Below, piece by piece: positions 15,800-24,290 of a stretch of DNA of 45,777 nt (its first letter is position 1; each line of letters opens with the position of its first letter). The notes under the pieces were generated by a model. The model did no database searches and was not told the DNA's origin. It worked only from the letters and a program-made list of their open reading frames with translations. The stretch covers positions 1 to 45,777 of the forward strand of contig CACYEN010000145.1 in the NCBI GenBank assembly GCA_902773435.1. The letters are read 5' to 3'. This DNA comes from an uncultured Lachnospiraceae bacterium. Lineage in GTDB: Bacteria > Bacillota > Clostridia > Lachnospirales > Lachnospiraceae. Made by a program: the position numbers and the translations under genes.

Positions 15800-16363
15800 C
15801 TACCTGAAGAAGATCTCGAGGCCGATCGCGATCAGGATGAGGCCTCCGACGATCTGGGCTTTATTTCCCGCGCGCGTGCCGATCATCTTCCCGATCCGGA
15901 GCCCGACCGCGCAGATGGCAAATGTCACCGCCGCGATGATCGCCGCGCTGAAAAGCGCCTCATGGGCGGCGTATTCCGCAATCGTAAATCCCACCGACAG
16001 AGCGTCGATCGACGTGGCGATTCCCTGTGCCGCCAGCACTCCCGCGGTCAGCACCACACCCTCCTCATCGTCCCCTCCGCGCCCCTTCAGGCCCTCGGCG
16101 ATCATCTTTCCGCCGATAAAGGCGAGGAGAATCAGCGCGATCCATGGGATAAACTTCCTGAACGAGGAAAAACGGTTCACGATCGTGTGCACGCAGATCC
16201 ACCCGATAACGGGCATCGCGAACTGGAACAGCGCATAGGTGCCCGCGACCGCCCCCATCTTCCGTCTGCCCATGCGGGGCTCGGCGAGCGCGTTGGCGAT
16301 CGAGACGGAGAAGGCGTCCATCGCGAGCCCGGCTCCGAGCAGTATGCTGTTCAGTACAAACAT
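15800..16363 (-). CDS. mntP: Manganese efflux pump MntP
   Basis: This is a 187-residue six-helix membrane protein of the MntP (DUF204) family, which exports Mn2+. It has the characteristic acidic motifs in membrane helices: LLGAGLAMDAFSVSIANAL at the N-terminus and GIATSIDALSVGFTIAEY in the second repeat, the internal duplication of this fold. I start it at the ATG at 16363, which gives a normal family length; the RBS candidate ggagg is about 15 bases away. Many mntP genes carry a yybP-ykoY manganese riboswitch, but the 87-base gap to the upstream LCP gene shows no such element. Confidence 0.9.
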   Translation of the reverse strand: MFVLNSILLGAGLAMDAFSVSIANALAEPRMGRRKMGAVAGTYALFQFAMPVIGWICVHTIVNRFSSFRKFIPWIALILLAFIGGKMIAEGLKGRGGDDEEGVVLTAGVLAAQGIATSIDALSVGFTIAEYAAHEALFSAAIIAAVTFAICAVGLRIGKMIGTRAGNKAQIVGGLILIAIGLEIFFR

Positions 16364-16386
16364 TCCGTCCAAAGGCTTCCTCCAAC

Positions 16387-16420
16387 AAAACGGGACAGGC
16401 ACCTGCGGCGTCTGTCCCAT
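16387..16420 (-). terminator. Probable terminator between the LCP gene and mntP
   Basis: GGGACAG and CTGTCCC (14 paired bases with further inner pairing, 16390-16417) form a hairpin followed on the minus strand by GTTTTGTT. It is 31 bases past the LCP stop. A TATAAT at its upstream border could also start mntP transcription, so its role as a terminator is likely but not certain. Confidence 0.5.
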
Positions 16421-16450
16421 TATACTCTGTGAAACTGAATCAGGGAATTT

Positions 16451-17512
16451 TTAACTGTTGTAAATCTCTTCGTGCAGCTTCGCGATCGTCTCCGCCATCT
16501 CGGGCACGAGGATCTCACCCCTGACCGTATACAGGTCGTCATAAGGAACCCTGCTCTGCTCAAGCGAATAGCCCATGATCGAGGGCGCCTGCATCAGGAT
16601 CGAGAACACCGTCCCGCTCGGGATATTGTGCGTGACAAGCGGCAGGATCTGCGTCGCGAGGGCGTTGAGCTCGGTGAAGCTCTTCGACTTCACCTTGTCC
16701 ATCAGCTGCGTGATCACGGTTCTCTGCCTCTCCGTCCTCTCGTAGTCGCTGTTCCCCGTGAAGCGGATGCGCGAGTAGCCGACTGTCATGAGGCCGTCCG
16801 CCTCATAGGTGCCGGCAGAGCCGAACAGATGCCCCTCGGCGGAGATGTTCTGCAGATTGCACATGTCCTGGACGAGGCCGTCGGCGAGTCTCGCCTCCTC
16901 GTCGTTCACCGTGATGGTCACGCCGCCGAGGATGTCGATGATCTTCGACATCGAGACGAAGTCCACTGCAGCGTAGTTGTCGATATTGACGCGGTAGTTC
17001 TTCTCGATCGTCTCGAGAAGGAGCGGGCCGCCGCCCACCGCGTAGGCGTTGTTCAGCTTTCTGACCCCGATGCCCGGAATATCCGCGTAGAGATCCCTCA
17101 TGAGAGAGGTCATCCTGATCTTTTTGGTCTTGTTGTTCAGCGTCATCAGGATCATGGAATCGGAATTGCCGTTCCAGGACGCGTCCCTGCGGTCGACGCC
17201 GATCAGAAGCAGGTTGTAGATGTCCTTGTTGGCCGGAAGCTTCTCCTCCCCGGCCGTGGTCTCCGCCGTGACGCCCGACTGAAGCTCCGCGAGCTCGCTG
17301 TCGGTGAGCCCGGTGCTCTCGGTGAGCGCCGCCAGGTCCACGTCCCCGCTGTTTCTCTCCGCGGCGACCTCGCTGTCGCTCTTATAATTGCTCAGAGAGT
17401 AGTAGCGGACGAAAAAGAGTCCGACCACGGCTGCCGCCGCGATCAGGATCAAAAGCAGAACAATCAGAACGATCCATCCGGCACCGATCTTCTTATTTCC
17501 TTTTTTACTCAC
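16451..17512 (-). CDS. LytR-CpsA-Psr family cell-wall polymer ligase
   Basis: LCP proteins attach teichoic acids or capsular polymers to peptidoglycan outside the membrane. The 353-residue protein has a short basic N-terminus, one membrane anchor (about 11-33), a linker, and the extracellular LCP domain: NLLLIGVDRRD, then SDSMILMTLNNKTKKIRMTS, LMRDLYADIPG, KLNNAYAVGG, VDFVSMSKIIDILGGV and later YSRIRFTGNSDYERTERQ. The Arg and Asp residues that hold the polyprenyl phosphate are present in these motifs. The start is a GTG at 17512 without a strong RBS; an upstream ATG is out of frame. A good promoter lies 84 bases upstream. Confidence 0.92.
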   Translation of the reverse strand: MSKKGNKKIGAGWIVLIVLLLILIAAAAVVGLFFVRYYSLSNYKSDSEVAAERNSGDVDLAALTESTGLTDSELAELQSGVTAETTAGEEKLPANKDIYNLLLIGVDRRDASWNGNSDSMILMTLNNKTKKIRMTSLMRDLYADIPGIGVRKLNNAYAVGGGPLLLETIEKNYRVNIDNYAAVDFVSMSKIIDILGGVTITVNDEEARLADGLVQDMCNLQNISAEGHLFGSAGTYEADGLMTVGYSRIRFTGNSDYERTERQRTVITQLMDKVKSKSFTELNALATQILPLVTHNIPSGTVFSILMQAPSIMGYSLEQSRVPYDDLYTVRGEILVPEMAETIAKLHEEIYNS

Positions 17513-17595
17513 AATTGCACTTCATCCCGGCCGTCCTCAGCCGGTTCTATCCTTTCCCCCGGATTCCCCGGGCAGTAGATTTGAAAGACTAATGA

Positions 17596-17624
17596 ATTCT
17601 ATCACAGAGGGAATGAGCCTGCAA
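17596..17624 (-). promoter_or_regulatory. Promoter of the LCP gene
   Basis: TTGCAG (17619-17624), a 17-base spacer and TAGAAT (17596-17601), 84 bases ahead of the GTG start. Confidence 0.6.
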
Positions 17625-17689
17625 CCAAAAAGAAATATTTCGGGTGCCGGAGCGGATTCCCGGGGCCCTCCAGCGCAGAAAGCTTTCTG

Positions 17690-17718
17690 TCGACAAGCGG
17701 GTCGTTTTTATATATGAT
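17690..17718 (+). promoter_or_regulatory. Promoter of the TtcA-like gene
   Basis: TCGACA (17690-17695), a 17-base spacer and TATGAT (17713-17718), about 105 bases ahead of the ATG. Confidence 0.5.
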
Positions 17719-17823
17719 GGTTCCACGAACCGCTTCGCGTCATCCCCGTCCGCGCGGACACCGTCCGGCACAAGGGAAGGGCGGACACGGCGGTCGCCAC
17801 ATATCCCCGGAAGGAGGGCCGGT

Positions 17824-18663
17824 ATGGCAAGAGAACTCGCGCCTCATGAGAAAATCGAGAGAAGCCTCATCACGAAATTCAGGAGTGAAATCTGGCATCC
17901 GTTCATCGACGCGGTCGCGAAATACGAGCTGATCAGCGAGGGCGACCGGATCGCGGTCTGCATCTCCGGGGGCAAGGATTCCTTCTGCATGGCCAAACTG
18001 ATCCAGGAACTCACGCGGCACGGCCGTTTCCCGTTCGAAGCGGTCTACCTGGTCATGGACCCGGGCTACAACGAGGAAAACCGCCGCCTGATTGAGGAGA
18101 ACGCCGCCCTCCTGCGGATCCCGGTTCAGATCTTTCACTCCGACATCTTCAGGGTGGCGAACAGCCAGGAGCGGAGCCCATGCTATCTCTGTGCGAAGAT
18201 GCGCCGGGGCTGGCTCTACAGCAAGGCGAGAGAGCTCGGCTGCACGAAGATCGCGCTCGGCCATCACTTCAACGACGTCATCGAGACAACGGTCATGAGC
18301 ATGTTCTACAGCTCCGAGCTCCGGGCGATGATGCCGAAGCTGCACAGCGACAACTTTGAGGGGATGGAGCTCATCCGGCCCATGTATGAGGTCCGCGAGG
18401 ACGACATCATCTCCTGGATGAACTACAATCACCTCCGTTTTCTCCGCTGCGCCTGCCGCTTCACCGAGGAGACCGCGGATTCCCGAAACGGCGGCTCGAA
18501 GCGGGCCGAGACGAAGGCCCTCATCCGCGAGCTCATGAAGGAGACGCCGGATCTCGACCAGAGCATCTTCAACAGCATCCACTCGGTGTGCCTCGACACG
18601 ATGCCCGGCTGGAAGGAGGGCGGGCGCACTCACACGTTCCTCGAGCGCTACGACAGGAAGTAG
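17824..18663 (+). CDS. TtcA-family tRNA thiolation enzyme
   Basis: This is a 279-residue PP-loop ATPase of the TtcA/TtuA kind, which activates a tRNA base for thiolation using an iron-sulfur cluster. The PP-loop SGGKDS lies near residue 50. A CYLCAKMRRGWLY motif provides two of the three cluster cysteines, and CAC in FLRCACRF supplies the third. GHHFNDVIETTVMSMF is a further family mark. I start it at the ATG at 17824 after GGAGG; the longer frame upstream covers the promoter region. TtcA makes 2-thiocytidine-32 in tRNA in enterobacteria; the exact base in this organism is unknown. It is a single gene, convergent with the next small gene. Confidence 0.9.
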   Translation: MARELAPHEKIERSLITKFRSEIWHPFIDAVAKYELISEGDRIAVCISGGKDSFCMAKLIQELTRHGRFPFEAVYLVMDPGYNEENRRLIEENAALLRIPVQIFHSDIFRVANSQERSPCYLCAKMRRGWLYSKARELGCTKIALGHHFNDVIETTVMSMFYSSELRAMMPKLHSDNFEGMELIRPMYEVREDDIISWMNYNHLRFLRCACRFTEETADSRNGGSKRAETKALIRELMKETPDLDQSIFNSIHSVCLDTMPGWKEGGRTHTFLERYDRK

Positions 18664-18794
18664 CGCCATTTCCTCCTGAGACAGCAGGACACCCGGCGGT
18701 GATCCGCCTCCCCGGAATCGGGGACGGTTCATCTCCGGGCGTCCGTTCGTCTTACAGGTCAGTCTGTCTTTCCATCTGAGAAAAGCGCGGCTCC

Positions 18795-19034
18795 TCACTG
18801 GCCGATCATGAAATCGATCAGTTTTCTCACGTCCGCGGGTTCGTAGGCGACGATCTCCATCTTCGGGATCTCCTCCTCGCTCAGTGAGAAGATATTGGCG
18901 AGGGAGATGAACTGGCTGAGCTTGCTCTTCAGATTGAGGCGGTCGCCCTCGTCCGTGACAAGTTCAATCGTTCCCTCGCAGGAATCGATCAGTTCAAAAA
19001 ACTTCTCGGGATCTTTGATGTGTGTTAATTTCAT
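18795..19034 (-). CDS. Small conserved clostridial protein, 'polya polymerase'-labelled family
   Basis: This is a 79-residue soluble acidic protein starting MKLTHIKDPEKFFELIDSC. The central block GDRLNLKSKLSQFISLANIFS and the closing region VRKLIDFMIGQ match my memory of a small family in Lachnospiraceae that annotation pipelines call 'polya polymerase'; it has no polymerase domain. The start at 19034 follows aaggag; a longer frame adds eight residues without an RBS. It has its own promoter and a short hairpin in its leader. Real function unknown. Confidence 0.75.
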   Translation of the reverse strand: MKLTHIKDPEKFFELIDSCEGTIELVTDEGDRLNLKSKLSQFISLANIFSLSEEEIPKMEIVAYEPADVRKLIDFMIGQ

Positions 19035-19049
19035 AGCGTTACTCCTTTC

Positions 19050-19073
19050 GCTTCCCATCGTCTTTCGGGAAGC
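19050..19073 (-). promoter_or_regulatory. Leader hairpin of the small-protein gene
   Basis: GCTTCCC and GGGAAGC (7 bases each, 19050-19056 and 19067-19073) can pair in the 5' leader, ending 15 bases before the start codon and just ahead of the RBS. It may affect translation or stability. No known riboswitch matches. Confidence 0.35.
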
Positions 19074-19102
19074 CCTTCTTTATATATTCTGATAACGCCA
19101 CC

Positions 19103-19130
19103 AATATAACACGGTTCGCGGAAAAAGCAA
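19103..19130 (-). promoter_or_regulatory. Promoter of the small-protein gene
   Basis: TTGCTT (19125-19130), a 16-base spacer and TATATT (19103-19108), about 70 bases ahead of the start codon. Confidence 0.5.
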
Positions 19131-19227
19131 GGAAATGCGTCCGATTCTATTATTTGGATATATTTCACAAATTTGACGCATCATTTTTGTGCATCATTTC
19201 CAACCTCCGCGCGTCCTCCGCCGGCGC

Positions 19228-21318
19228 TCAGCGCAGCACCGACAGCACGAGCACCCCGAGGATGAGGACGATCCCGATGCAGGTCATCAGCATGGCAAAT
19301 GAGAAATTCTGTATGATCGGCTCCGCGGCCTCCCTTGTGCCCTCTCTCAGTTCCACGAAGAACCCGGGCTTTCTCCCCGCCGGCGCGATGCCCTTCCGCT
19401 CCCTCACGACTGTCTTGCGGAGAAGCGCGATCAGGCTGTCGGTGCTGACCTCGAGGGCCCGGCCGACGACCGACGCGGCGAGAAGCAGGAAGCGGCAGAC
19501 CGGGCGCAGGACCCGGTTTTCCCCGAAGACCGAAGCGACGGAACCGAAGACCCCCGGGAACAGGAAGCGGCACAGCGGGCGCAGGATCCGGTTTTCCCCG
19601 AAAATCGACGCGATGAAGCCGAAGATTCCCGGAAGGACCCTGACGAGGAGCGGCCTCATCACGCGGTCCTCGAGGTCCAGTCCCCTCGGCCACAGGTTCA
19701 CATAACTTCCCCTCCTGAGCAGGATTCTCCTCACGACGAGGAGGTAGAGCGCGGCCCCGATGGTGAGCGAGATCATGCCTCCCTTCAGATTCCCGGGCGT
19801 AAATGCCCTGAATTCGAGAATCGAACTCTCCCCCGTCATCAGAGCGGCGAGCCGAGTCATGACGGCCGGCTGGCCGAGCACCGCCATAAGGAGCGAGCTC
19901 CCGAAGATCACGGAGCCGCTCAGCGCGTTCATATAACCGCTCTGTCCGTCGTAGACGGCCTGGCGGGACGGGTCGGAATTCTTCTCGAGGAAGATCGCGA
20001 TGAACAGCTTCAGCATGTAGGCGAACGTGATGCCGCCGGAGACGAGGAAGACCCATTCCCCGGCGTGGAGGAGGCCGTGAAGTCCGGCGACCTCCTCCGC
20101 CGTCTCGACGATTCCCTCGTGCAGGAGCGTCTTGCTGATATAGCCGCTGAAGAGCGGGACGCCGCTGATCCCGAGCGCGCCGAGAGCGAAAGCCGCCTTG
20201 AGCAGGGGTTTCCTCCTCCCGAATCCCCGGATCTCGTCGAGGGTCAGCGCGTGCGCGTTCATCAGCACGACGCCGGCCGCCATAAACAGCACGAGCTTGA
20301 TCAGCGAGTGGTTCACCATGTGCAGCATGACGCCGGAGAGCGCCGTCACAGCCGCCTCCTCGTGGGCCCCGGCGAGCACGGTCATGGAGATGCCGGTCAG
20401 GATAAACCCGATCTGCGACATCGAGGAGCACGCGAGGGTCCGCTTCAGGTTCACCGAGAACAGCGCGAGGACCGCCCCCAGGGACATCGTGATCTCCCCG
20501 AGGACAAAGACGATCAGCCCGAACCGGGTATTTCCCCGGAATACGGCGAGCGCGGTCATCAGGATCCCGTAGATGCCGACCTTCGTCAGGATGCCGGAGA
20601 GCAGCGCCGACGCGGGCGACGGCGCGACCGGATGCGCCTTCGGCAGCCACACGTGGACGGGAAACATACCGGCTTTCGCGCCGAACCCGATAAGGATGCA
20701 GATGCCGGCCGCGAAGATCGCGGGCGACGCGGAGCCGCCCGGAAGTTCCGCCACCGCCTCCGCGAGTTCGCCGAACGCGAGCGTCCCCGCGGACGTGTTG
20801 AGGAGGAGCAGGCCCATGAACAGGACGAGGCCGCCGATCACCGCGATGAAGAGGTACGTGTACCCCGCCCTGACCGCCTCGGCCGTCTCCTCGTGGATGA
20901 CCCAGGTAAATGAAGTGAACGACAGGATCTCAAAGAAGACGAAGGCCGTCATCAGGTCCGCGGACAGCATGACGCCCTCGGTGGCGCCGAGCGTGACGAG
21001 GACGAAGAATCGGTATCTGCCCAGATGCTCCTGCTCGTGCCGGAAGTACTCCGGCGAAAAGAGCGACGTGCCGAGCCACATGAAGGCCGTGATGACCGCG
21101 TAGACGGACCGGAACCCGTCCGTCTTCAGGGCAAGGCCCGACGCGAGGACGCCGGGGATCCGGAAGCCGAAGTCATGTCCGGGCAGGGCGAGCGAGAGCG
21201 CGAATACGGCGGCAGCCGTCACATTCATACAGATGTCGGCTGCCCTCCCGCTCTTCCTCGCCGCGGCCGCTGCCGCCAGCGCGCCGATAAATGGCAGTAT
21301 CACTAAAAGAATCAGCAT
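19228..21318 (-). CDS. Mrp/Mbh-type antiporter subunit, NuoM/MrpD-like, with extended C-terminus
   Basis: This is the last of four NuoL/M/N-like subunits in the operon, at 696 residues. It has about 14 membrane helices: the conserved Glu in FVFFEILSFTSF, the Lys-bearing GFGAKAGMFPVHVWLPKAHP segment and the MrpD-like ALLSGILTKVGIYGIL. The roughly 500-residue core is followed by a tail of about 150 residues holding a 25-residue tandem duplication (562-611), then a cytoplasmic helix and a final membrane segment. The start at 21318 is one base past the stop of the preceding gene, with ggaggg 12 bases upstream. A role in cation/proton exchange is inferred from family. The long tail is unusual for MrpD; it could act like the lateral helix of NuoL. 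Confidence 0.88.
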   Translation of the reverse strand: MLILLVILPFIGALAAAAAARKSGRAADICMNVTAAAVFALSLALPGHDFGFRIPGVLASGLALKTDGFRSVYAVITAFMWLGTSLFSPEYFRHEQEHLGRYRFFVLVTLGATEGVMLSADLMTAFVFFEILSFTSFTWVIHEETAEAVRAGYTYLFIAVIGGLVLFMGLLLLNTSAGTLAFGELAEAVAELPGGSASPAIFAAGICILIGFGAKAGMFPVHVWLPKAHPVAPSPASALLSGILTKVGIYGILMTALAVFRGNTRFGLIVFVLGEITMSLGAVLALFSVNLKRTLACSSMSQIGFILTGISMTVLAGAHEEAAVTALSGVMLHMVNHSLIKLVLFMAAGVVLMNAHALTLDEIRGFGRRKPLLKAAFALGALGISGVPLFSGYISKTLLHEGIVETAEEVAGLHGLLHAGEWVFLVSGGITFAYMLKLFIAIFLEKNSDPSRQAVYDGQSGYMNALSGSVIFGSSLLMAVLGQPAVMTRLAALMTGESSILEFRAFTPGNLKGGMISLTIGAALYLLVVRRILLRRGSYVNLWPRGLDLEDRVMRPLLVRVLPGIFGFIASIFGENRILRPLCRFLFPGVFGSVASVFGENRVLRPVCRFLLLAASVVGRALEVSTDSLIALLRKTVVRERKGIAPAGRKPGFFVELREGTREAAEPIIQNFSFAMLMTCIGIVLILGVLVLSVLR
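19486..19635. repeat. 75-bp in-frame tandem duplication in the antiporter subunit tail
   Basis: Two adjacent 75-base units (19486-19560 and 19561-19635) both begin caggaagcggca and share the block ccggttttccccgaa. They encode the 25-residue units GIFGFIASIFGENRILRPL... and GVFGSVASVFGENRVLRPV.... A third, diverged part-copy (DRVMRPLLVRVLPG) precedes them. Confidence 0.9.
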
Positions 21319-21319
21319 A

Positions 21320-22801
21320 TCAGATCAGACCCTCCGCGATCCTTCGGATAAAATCCATGACCGGCCCCGGAAAGATGCCGAGAACCACATTGAGAACACT
21401 GAAAATGAGGATCGGCGCCAGCATGAGCGGCCCCGCCTCCCCCGCTCTCCGTCCCCCCGGACCGGGGGCCGCATAGCGGTCCGTCCCGGCGGGAGGGAAG
21501 AAGGCGCGCGCGCTCACCGTCAGCGTGTACATCGCGCAGAGGAACGCCGCGGCGATGAGGGCGGCCGTTCCCGCATAGCCTGCCGTCGTTCCGGCGGTGA
21601 CGCCGGCGGTCAGGAGCTGCCATTTCGAGATAAAGCCGCAGAAGAGAGGGATACCCGTCAGCGACAGACCCCCGAGCGTGTAGCAGACGAACGTCACCGG
21701 CATCCTCCGCCCCGCCCCGTTCACCTCGTAGACGTAGGAATTCCCGGTCATGTGCATGAACGCGCCGGCGCAGAGAAACAGGGACATCTTGATGATCCCG
21801 TGGAACAGCATGTGCGCAAGCCCTCCGGCCAGCCCCTCGGGGATGAGCAGAAGGACGCCGAACAGCATGTAGGACAGGTTGCTCATCGTCGAGAAGGCGA
21901 GCCTTCTCTTGAAATGTTTCTCCCTGAGCGCCATCACCGCGGCGAAGACGAGCGAGAAGACGGAGGCCGCGAGACAGACCGTCTGGACCGCGGTTCCGGA
22001 GAGCATCTCCGGCCCTATGACGTACCAGGTCATGCGCGTCACGGCAAAGACGCCGGTGTTGACGACCGCCACGGCGTGGAGCAGCGCGGTGACCGGGGTC
22101 GGCGCCACCGAGGCGGTCGGCAGCCAGTCGAAGAGCGGGAAGACGGCGGCCTTGGCCCCGAACCCGAAGAACCCCAGAAGAAACGCGGTCTTCATGAGCC
22201 AGGGCACGCATTCCTCCCCGAGACTCCCCCCGTAGACGAACCTCCCGGCGTCGCCCCAGACCGTCGTCAGGATCACCGCGAAGAAAGCGAGGGAGGCGCC
22301 CCCGATCGTGTACGCGGCGTATTTTCTTCCTGCGTAGCTGCTCTCGCGGTCGCCGTAGTGGGTGACGAGCGGGATCGTCACGAGTGTCAGCATCTCGTAG
22401 AAGACGTAGAGCGTGATCATGTTCGCGGCGAACGCGACGCCGAGCGCGACTCCGTACGTCATCACGTAGAACGCGAAGAACACGTGCTGCCTCCGGCTCT
22501 CCCGCATGTAGTCGAACGCGTAGAGAAGCACGAGCGGCCACATCAGGGAGACCATGCCCGCGAAGAGACTGCCCATCCCGTCTGCCCGGAACGTGATCGA
22601 GAAGCCGTGCGTGAAGCTGTACACCGTGAGGGGCTCACGTCTCACGGCGATCAGCGCCGTCCACACGAGGACGGTCGTCAGGACCGCGATGATCTCGCAG
22701 TAGACGGCCATCTTCCGGGAGTCCGTGAACCGGAACGGAAGGATCAGGAACCCGCCGGCGACCGGAAGCAGTATGGAAATGATCAGTAATAGAGGACTCA
22801 T
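21320..22801 (-). CDS. Mrp/Mbh-type antiporter subunit, NuoL/MrpA-core-like
   Basis: This is a 493-residue membrane protein with about 14 helices. The TM5 Glu is in ITLYVFYEMLTLVTIP, the Lys in GFGAKAAVFPLFDWLP. The following helix reads TPVTALLHAVAVVNTGVFAVTR, which is the NuoL/MrpA pattern (ALxHAxxxVxxGV), not the MrpD pattern of the other three subunits. It therefore looks like the ion-translocating half of MrpA, whose C-terminal parts (MbhD and MbhE) are separate genes upstream here. The ATG at 22801 follows ggagg with good spacing and lies 18 bases from the preceding gene. It overlaps no gene. Confidence 0.9.
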   Translation of the reverse strand: MSPLLLIISILLPVAGGFLILPFRFTDSRKMAVYCEIIAVLTTVLVWTALIAVRREPLTVYSFTHGFSITFRADGMGSLFAGMVSLMWPLVLLYAFDYMRESRRQHVFFAFYVMTYGVALGVAFAANMITLYVFYEMLTLVTIPLVTHYGDRESSYAGRKYAAYTIGGASLAFFAVILTTVWGDAGRFVYGGSLGEECVPWLMKTAFLLGFFGFGAKAAVFPLFDWLPTASVAPTPVTALLHAVAVVNTGVFAVTRMTWYVIGPEMLSGTAVQTVCLAASVFSLVFAAVMALREKHFKRRLAFSTMSNLSYMLFGVLLLIPEGLAGGLAHMLFHGIIKMSLFLCAGAFMHMTGNSYVYEVNGAGRRMPVTFVCYTLGGLSLTGIPLFCGFISKWQLLTAGVTAGTTAGYAGTAALIAAAFLCAMYTLTVSARAFFPPAGTDRYAAPGPGGRRAGEAGPLMLAPILIFSVLNVVLGIFPGPVMDFIRRIAEGLI

Positions 22802-22819
22802 CCCCCGGCCTCCTTGTAA

Positions 22820-24277
22820 TCAGAATCCGAACGCGTGAACGATCTGCTGCCCGGCGACACCGAAGACGAGCGCCGCGGCGACGAGGGCTGTCATCGGGAC
22901 GAGCATGAGCGCGGAAGGCTCAGCGCTCTCCGCGGGAGCGGAATCTCCTCTGTGTCCCTCCTCTGCGCGGCCCGGGAAGAACCCGTTCACGACCACCGGC
23001 AGCAGGTATCCCGCCGTCAGCAGCGCGGAGACGAGCAGGACGGCCGGCGCGGCGAACGAGAACCCGCGGATCCCGCTCGAGATCGAGGCGGACGCGATGA
23101 CCCATTTGCTCAGGAAACCGCCCATCGGGGGAATCCCGATGAGGGAGAGCGAGGCGCCCGTGAAGCAGGCGAGCGTGACCGGCATCCGCTTTCCGATCCC
23201 CTTCAGGTCCGCGACATTGCGGATTCCGAGCTTGCAGATAAAGACGCCCGCGCACAGGAAGAGGCATCCCTTTGACGCCATGTGGCTCATGAGGTGCAGG
23301 AGGCCGCCCTCCACACCGGTCTCCGAAAGAAACGAAAGTCCGAGCAGGATATAGGAGATCTGGCTGATCGTCGAGAAGGCCAGCCTCTTCTTCATTACCT
23401 TCTCCCGGAACGCCATCATGGAGCCCATGAAGATCGTGAGCATCGCGAGGCACATCCACGCGGTCTGCACCCAGGTCCCGCGGATAAATTCCGCGCCGAA
23501 CGAGTAGTAGACGAGGCGGATGATCGCGATCACGCCGGCTTTCGCGACGATGCCCGAGAGCAGGGCTGACGCCGGAGCCGGGGCGATCGGGTGCGCGGTC
23601 GGGAGCCAGCCATGCATCGGATAGAGTCCCGCCTTCGTCCCGAAGCCGATGATTCCGGCCATCGCCGCGGCCAGCAGGAGCTGTTCGTGCCCGGACGTCT
23701 TCGCCGGATCCAGGAAACCGCCCATGACAAAGTCCGCTGAGGGTTTCGCGTAGAAATACACGAAAAATACGGCGAAAAGCCCCAGGAGCGCGCCGCCGAC
23801 GGAGTAGAACAGGTACTTGAGGCCGGCCGCGACCGCTTCCTTCGTCATCTCGTGGAGCACGAGCGGGACGGTCGTCAGCGTGAGCGCCTCGAAGCAGAGA
23901 TAGAACGTGACCATGTTCGCGGCAAAGGCTACGGCGATCATCGCCCCGAAGGAGATGAAGAAGAAGGCGAAGAACCGCTCCTCATCCTCCTCGGTGCGCA
24001 TGTACTCAAATGAATACACACAGGCCGCCGTGTAAAGGATTGAGACCGCGAGAAGGAAGAACTTCCCGAGGCCGTCCGCGGCGAACCGGAGGCTGACGCC
24101 CTCGGCGAGCACGGCCAGGGTCACATCGCCCCCCTTAAGAACCGCGATGAGGACCAGAAGGTCCGTGACGGCGGCCGACGCCGCGTAGAGGATGTGCCTT
24201 GTCTTTGTGGGCATCTTCATATAGGAGACGCAGATCCCCGCTATAACCGGGAATAATACCGCTGCCATGAACACCAT
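22820..24277 (-). CDS. Mrp/Mbh-type antiporter subunit, NuoM/MrpD-like
   Basis: This is a 485-residue membrane protein of about 14 helices. Key charged sites are present: the Glu in VTFYLCFEALTLTTVPLVL, the Lys in GFGTKAGLYPMHGWLP, and the MrpD-type ALLSGIVAKAGVIAIIR. It should carry protons or cations through a half-channel. The ATG at 24277 follows aaggaggg and lies 13 bases after the preceding subunit gene, inside the same operon. Confidence 0.9.
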   Translation of the reverse strand: MVFMAAVLFPVIAGICVSYMKMPTKTRHILYAASAAVTDLLVLIAVLKGGDVTLAVLAEGVSLRFAADGLGKFFLLAVSILYTAACVYSFEYMRTEEDEERFFAFFFISFGAMIAVAFAANMVTFYLCFEALTLTTVPLVLHEMTKEAVAAGLKYLFYSVGGALLGLFAVFFVYFYAKPSADFVMGGFLDPAKTSGHEQLLLAAAMAGIIGFGTKAGLYPMHGWLPTAHPIAPAPASALLSGIVAKAGVIAIIRLVYYSFGAEFIRGTWVQTAWMCLAMLTIFMGSMMAFREKVMKKRLAFSTISQISYILLGLSFLSETGVEGGLLHLMSHMASKGCLFLCAGVFICKLGIRNVADLKGIGKRMPVTLACFTGASLSLIGIPPMGGFLSKWVIASASISSGIRGFSFAAPAVLLVSALLTAGYLLPVVVNGFFPGRAEEGHRGDSAPAESAEPSALMLVPMTALVAAALVFGVAGQQIVHAFGF

Positions 24278-24290
24278 GTTATTACCCTCC

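Larger units (their letters stand above)
17513..17823. other. Divergent intergenic region between the LCP gene and ttcA-like gene
   Basis: These 311 bases hold one promoter in each direction and no gene, riboswitch or terminator that I recognise. Short open frames here lack a ribosome binding site. Confidence 0.6.

Noticed and set aside
16364-16450. Possible manganese (yybP-ykoY) riboswitch before mntP
   Set aside because: The gap is only 87 bases and holds a simple hairpin with a T run. The conserved loops of that riboswitch are not present.
19181-20650. Minus-strand frame of 489 codons within the longest antiporter subunit
   Set aside because: It is out of phase with the real frame, Arg/Gly-rich and without a start signal. 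The frame at 19228-21318 has the membrane helices.
21233-22789. Plus-strand frame of 518 codons opposite the NuoL-like subunit
   Set aside because: It is extremely rich in Arg, Asp, Glu and His with no domain. It mirrors hydrophobic codons of the membrane protein.
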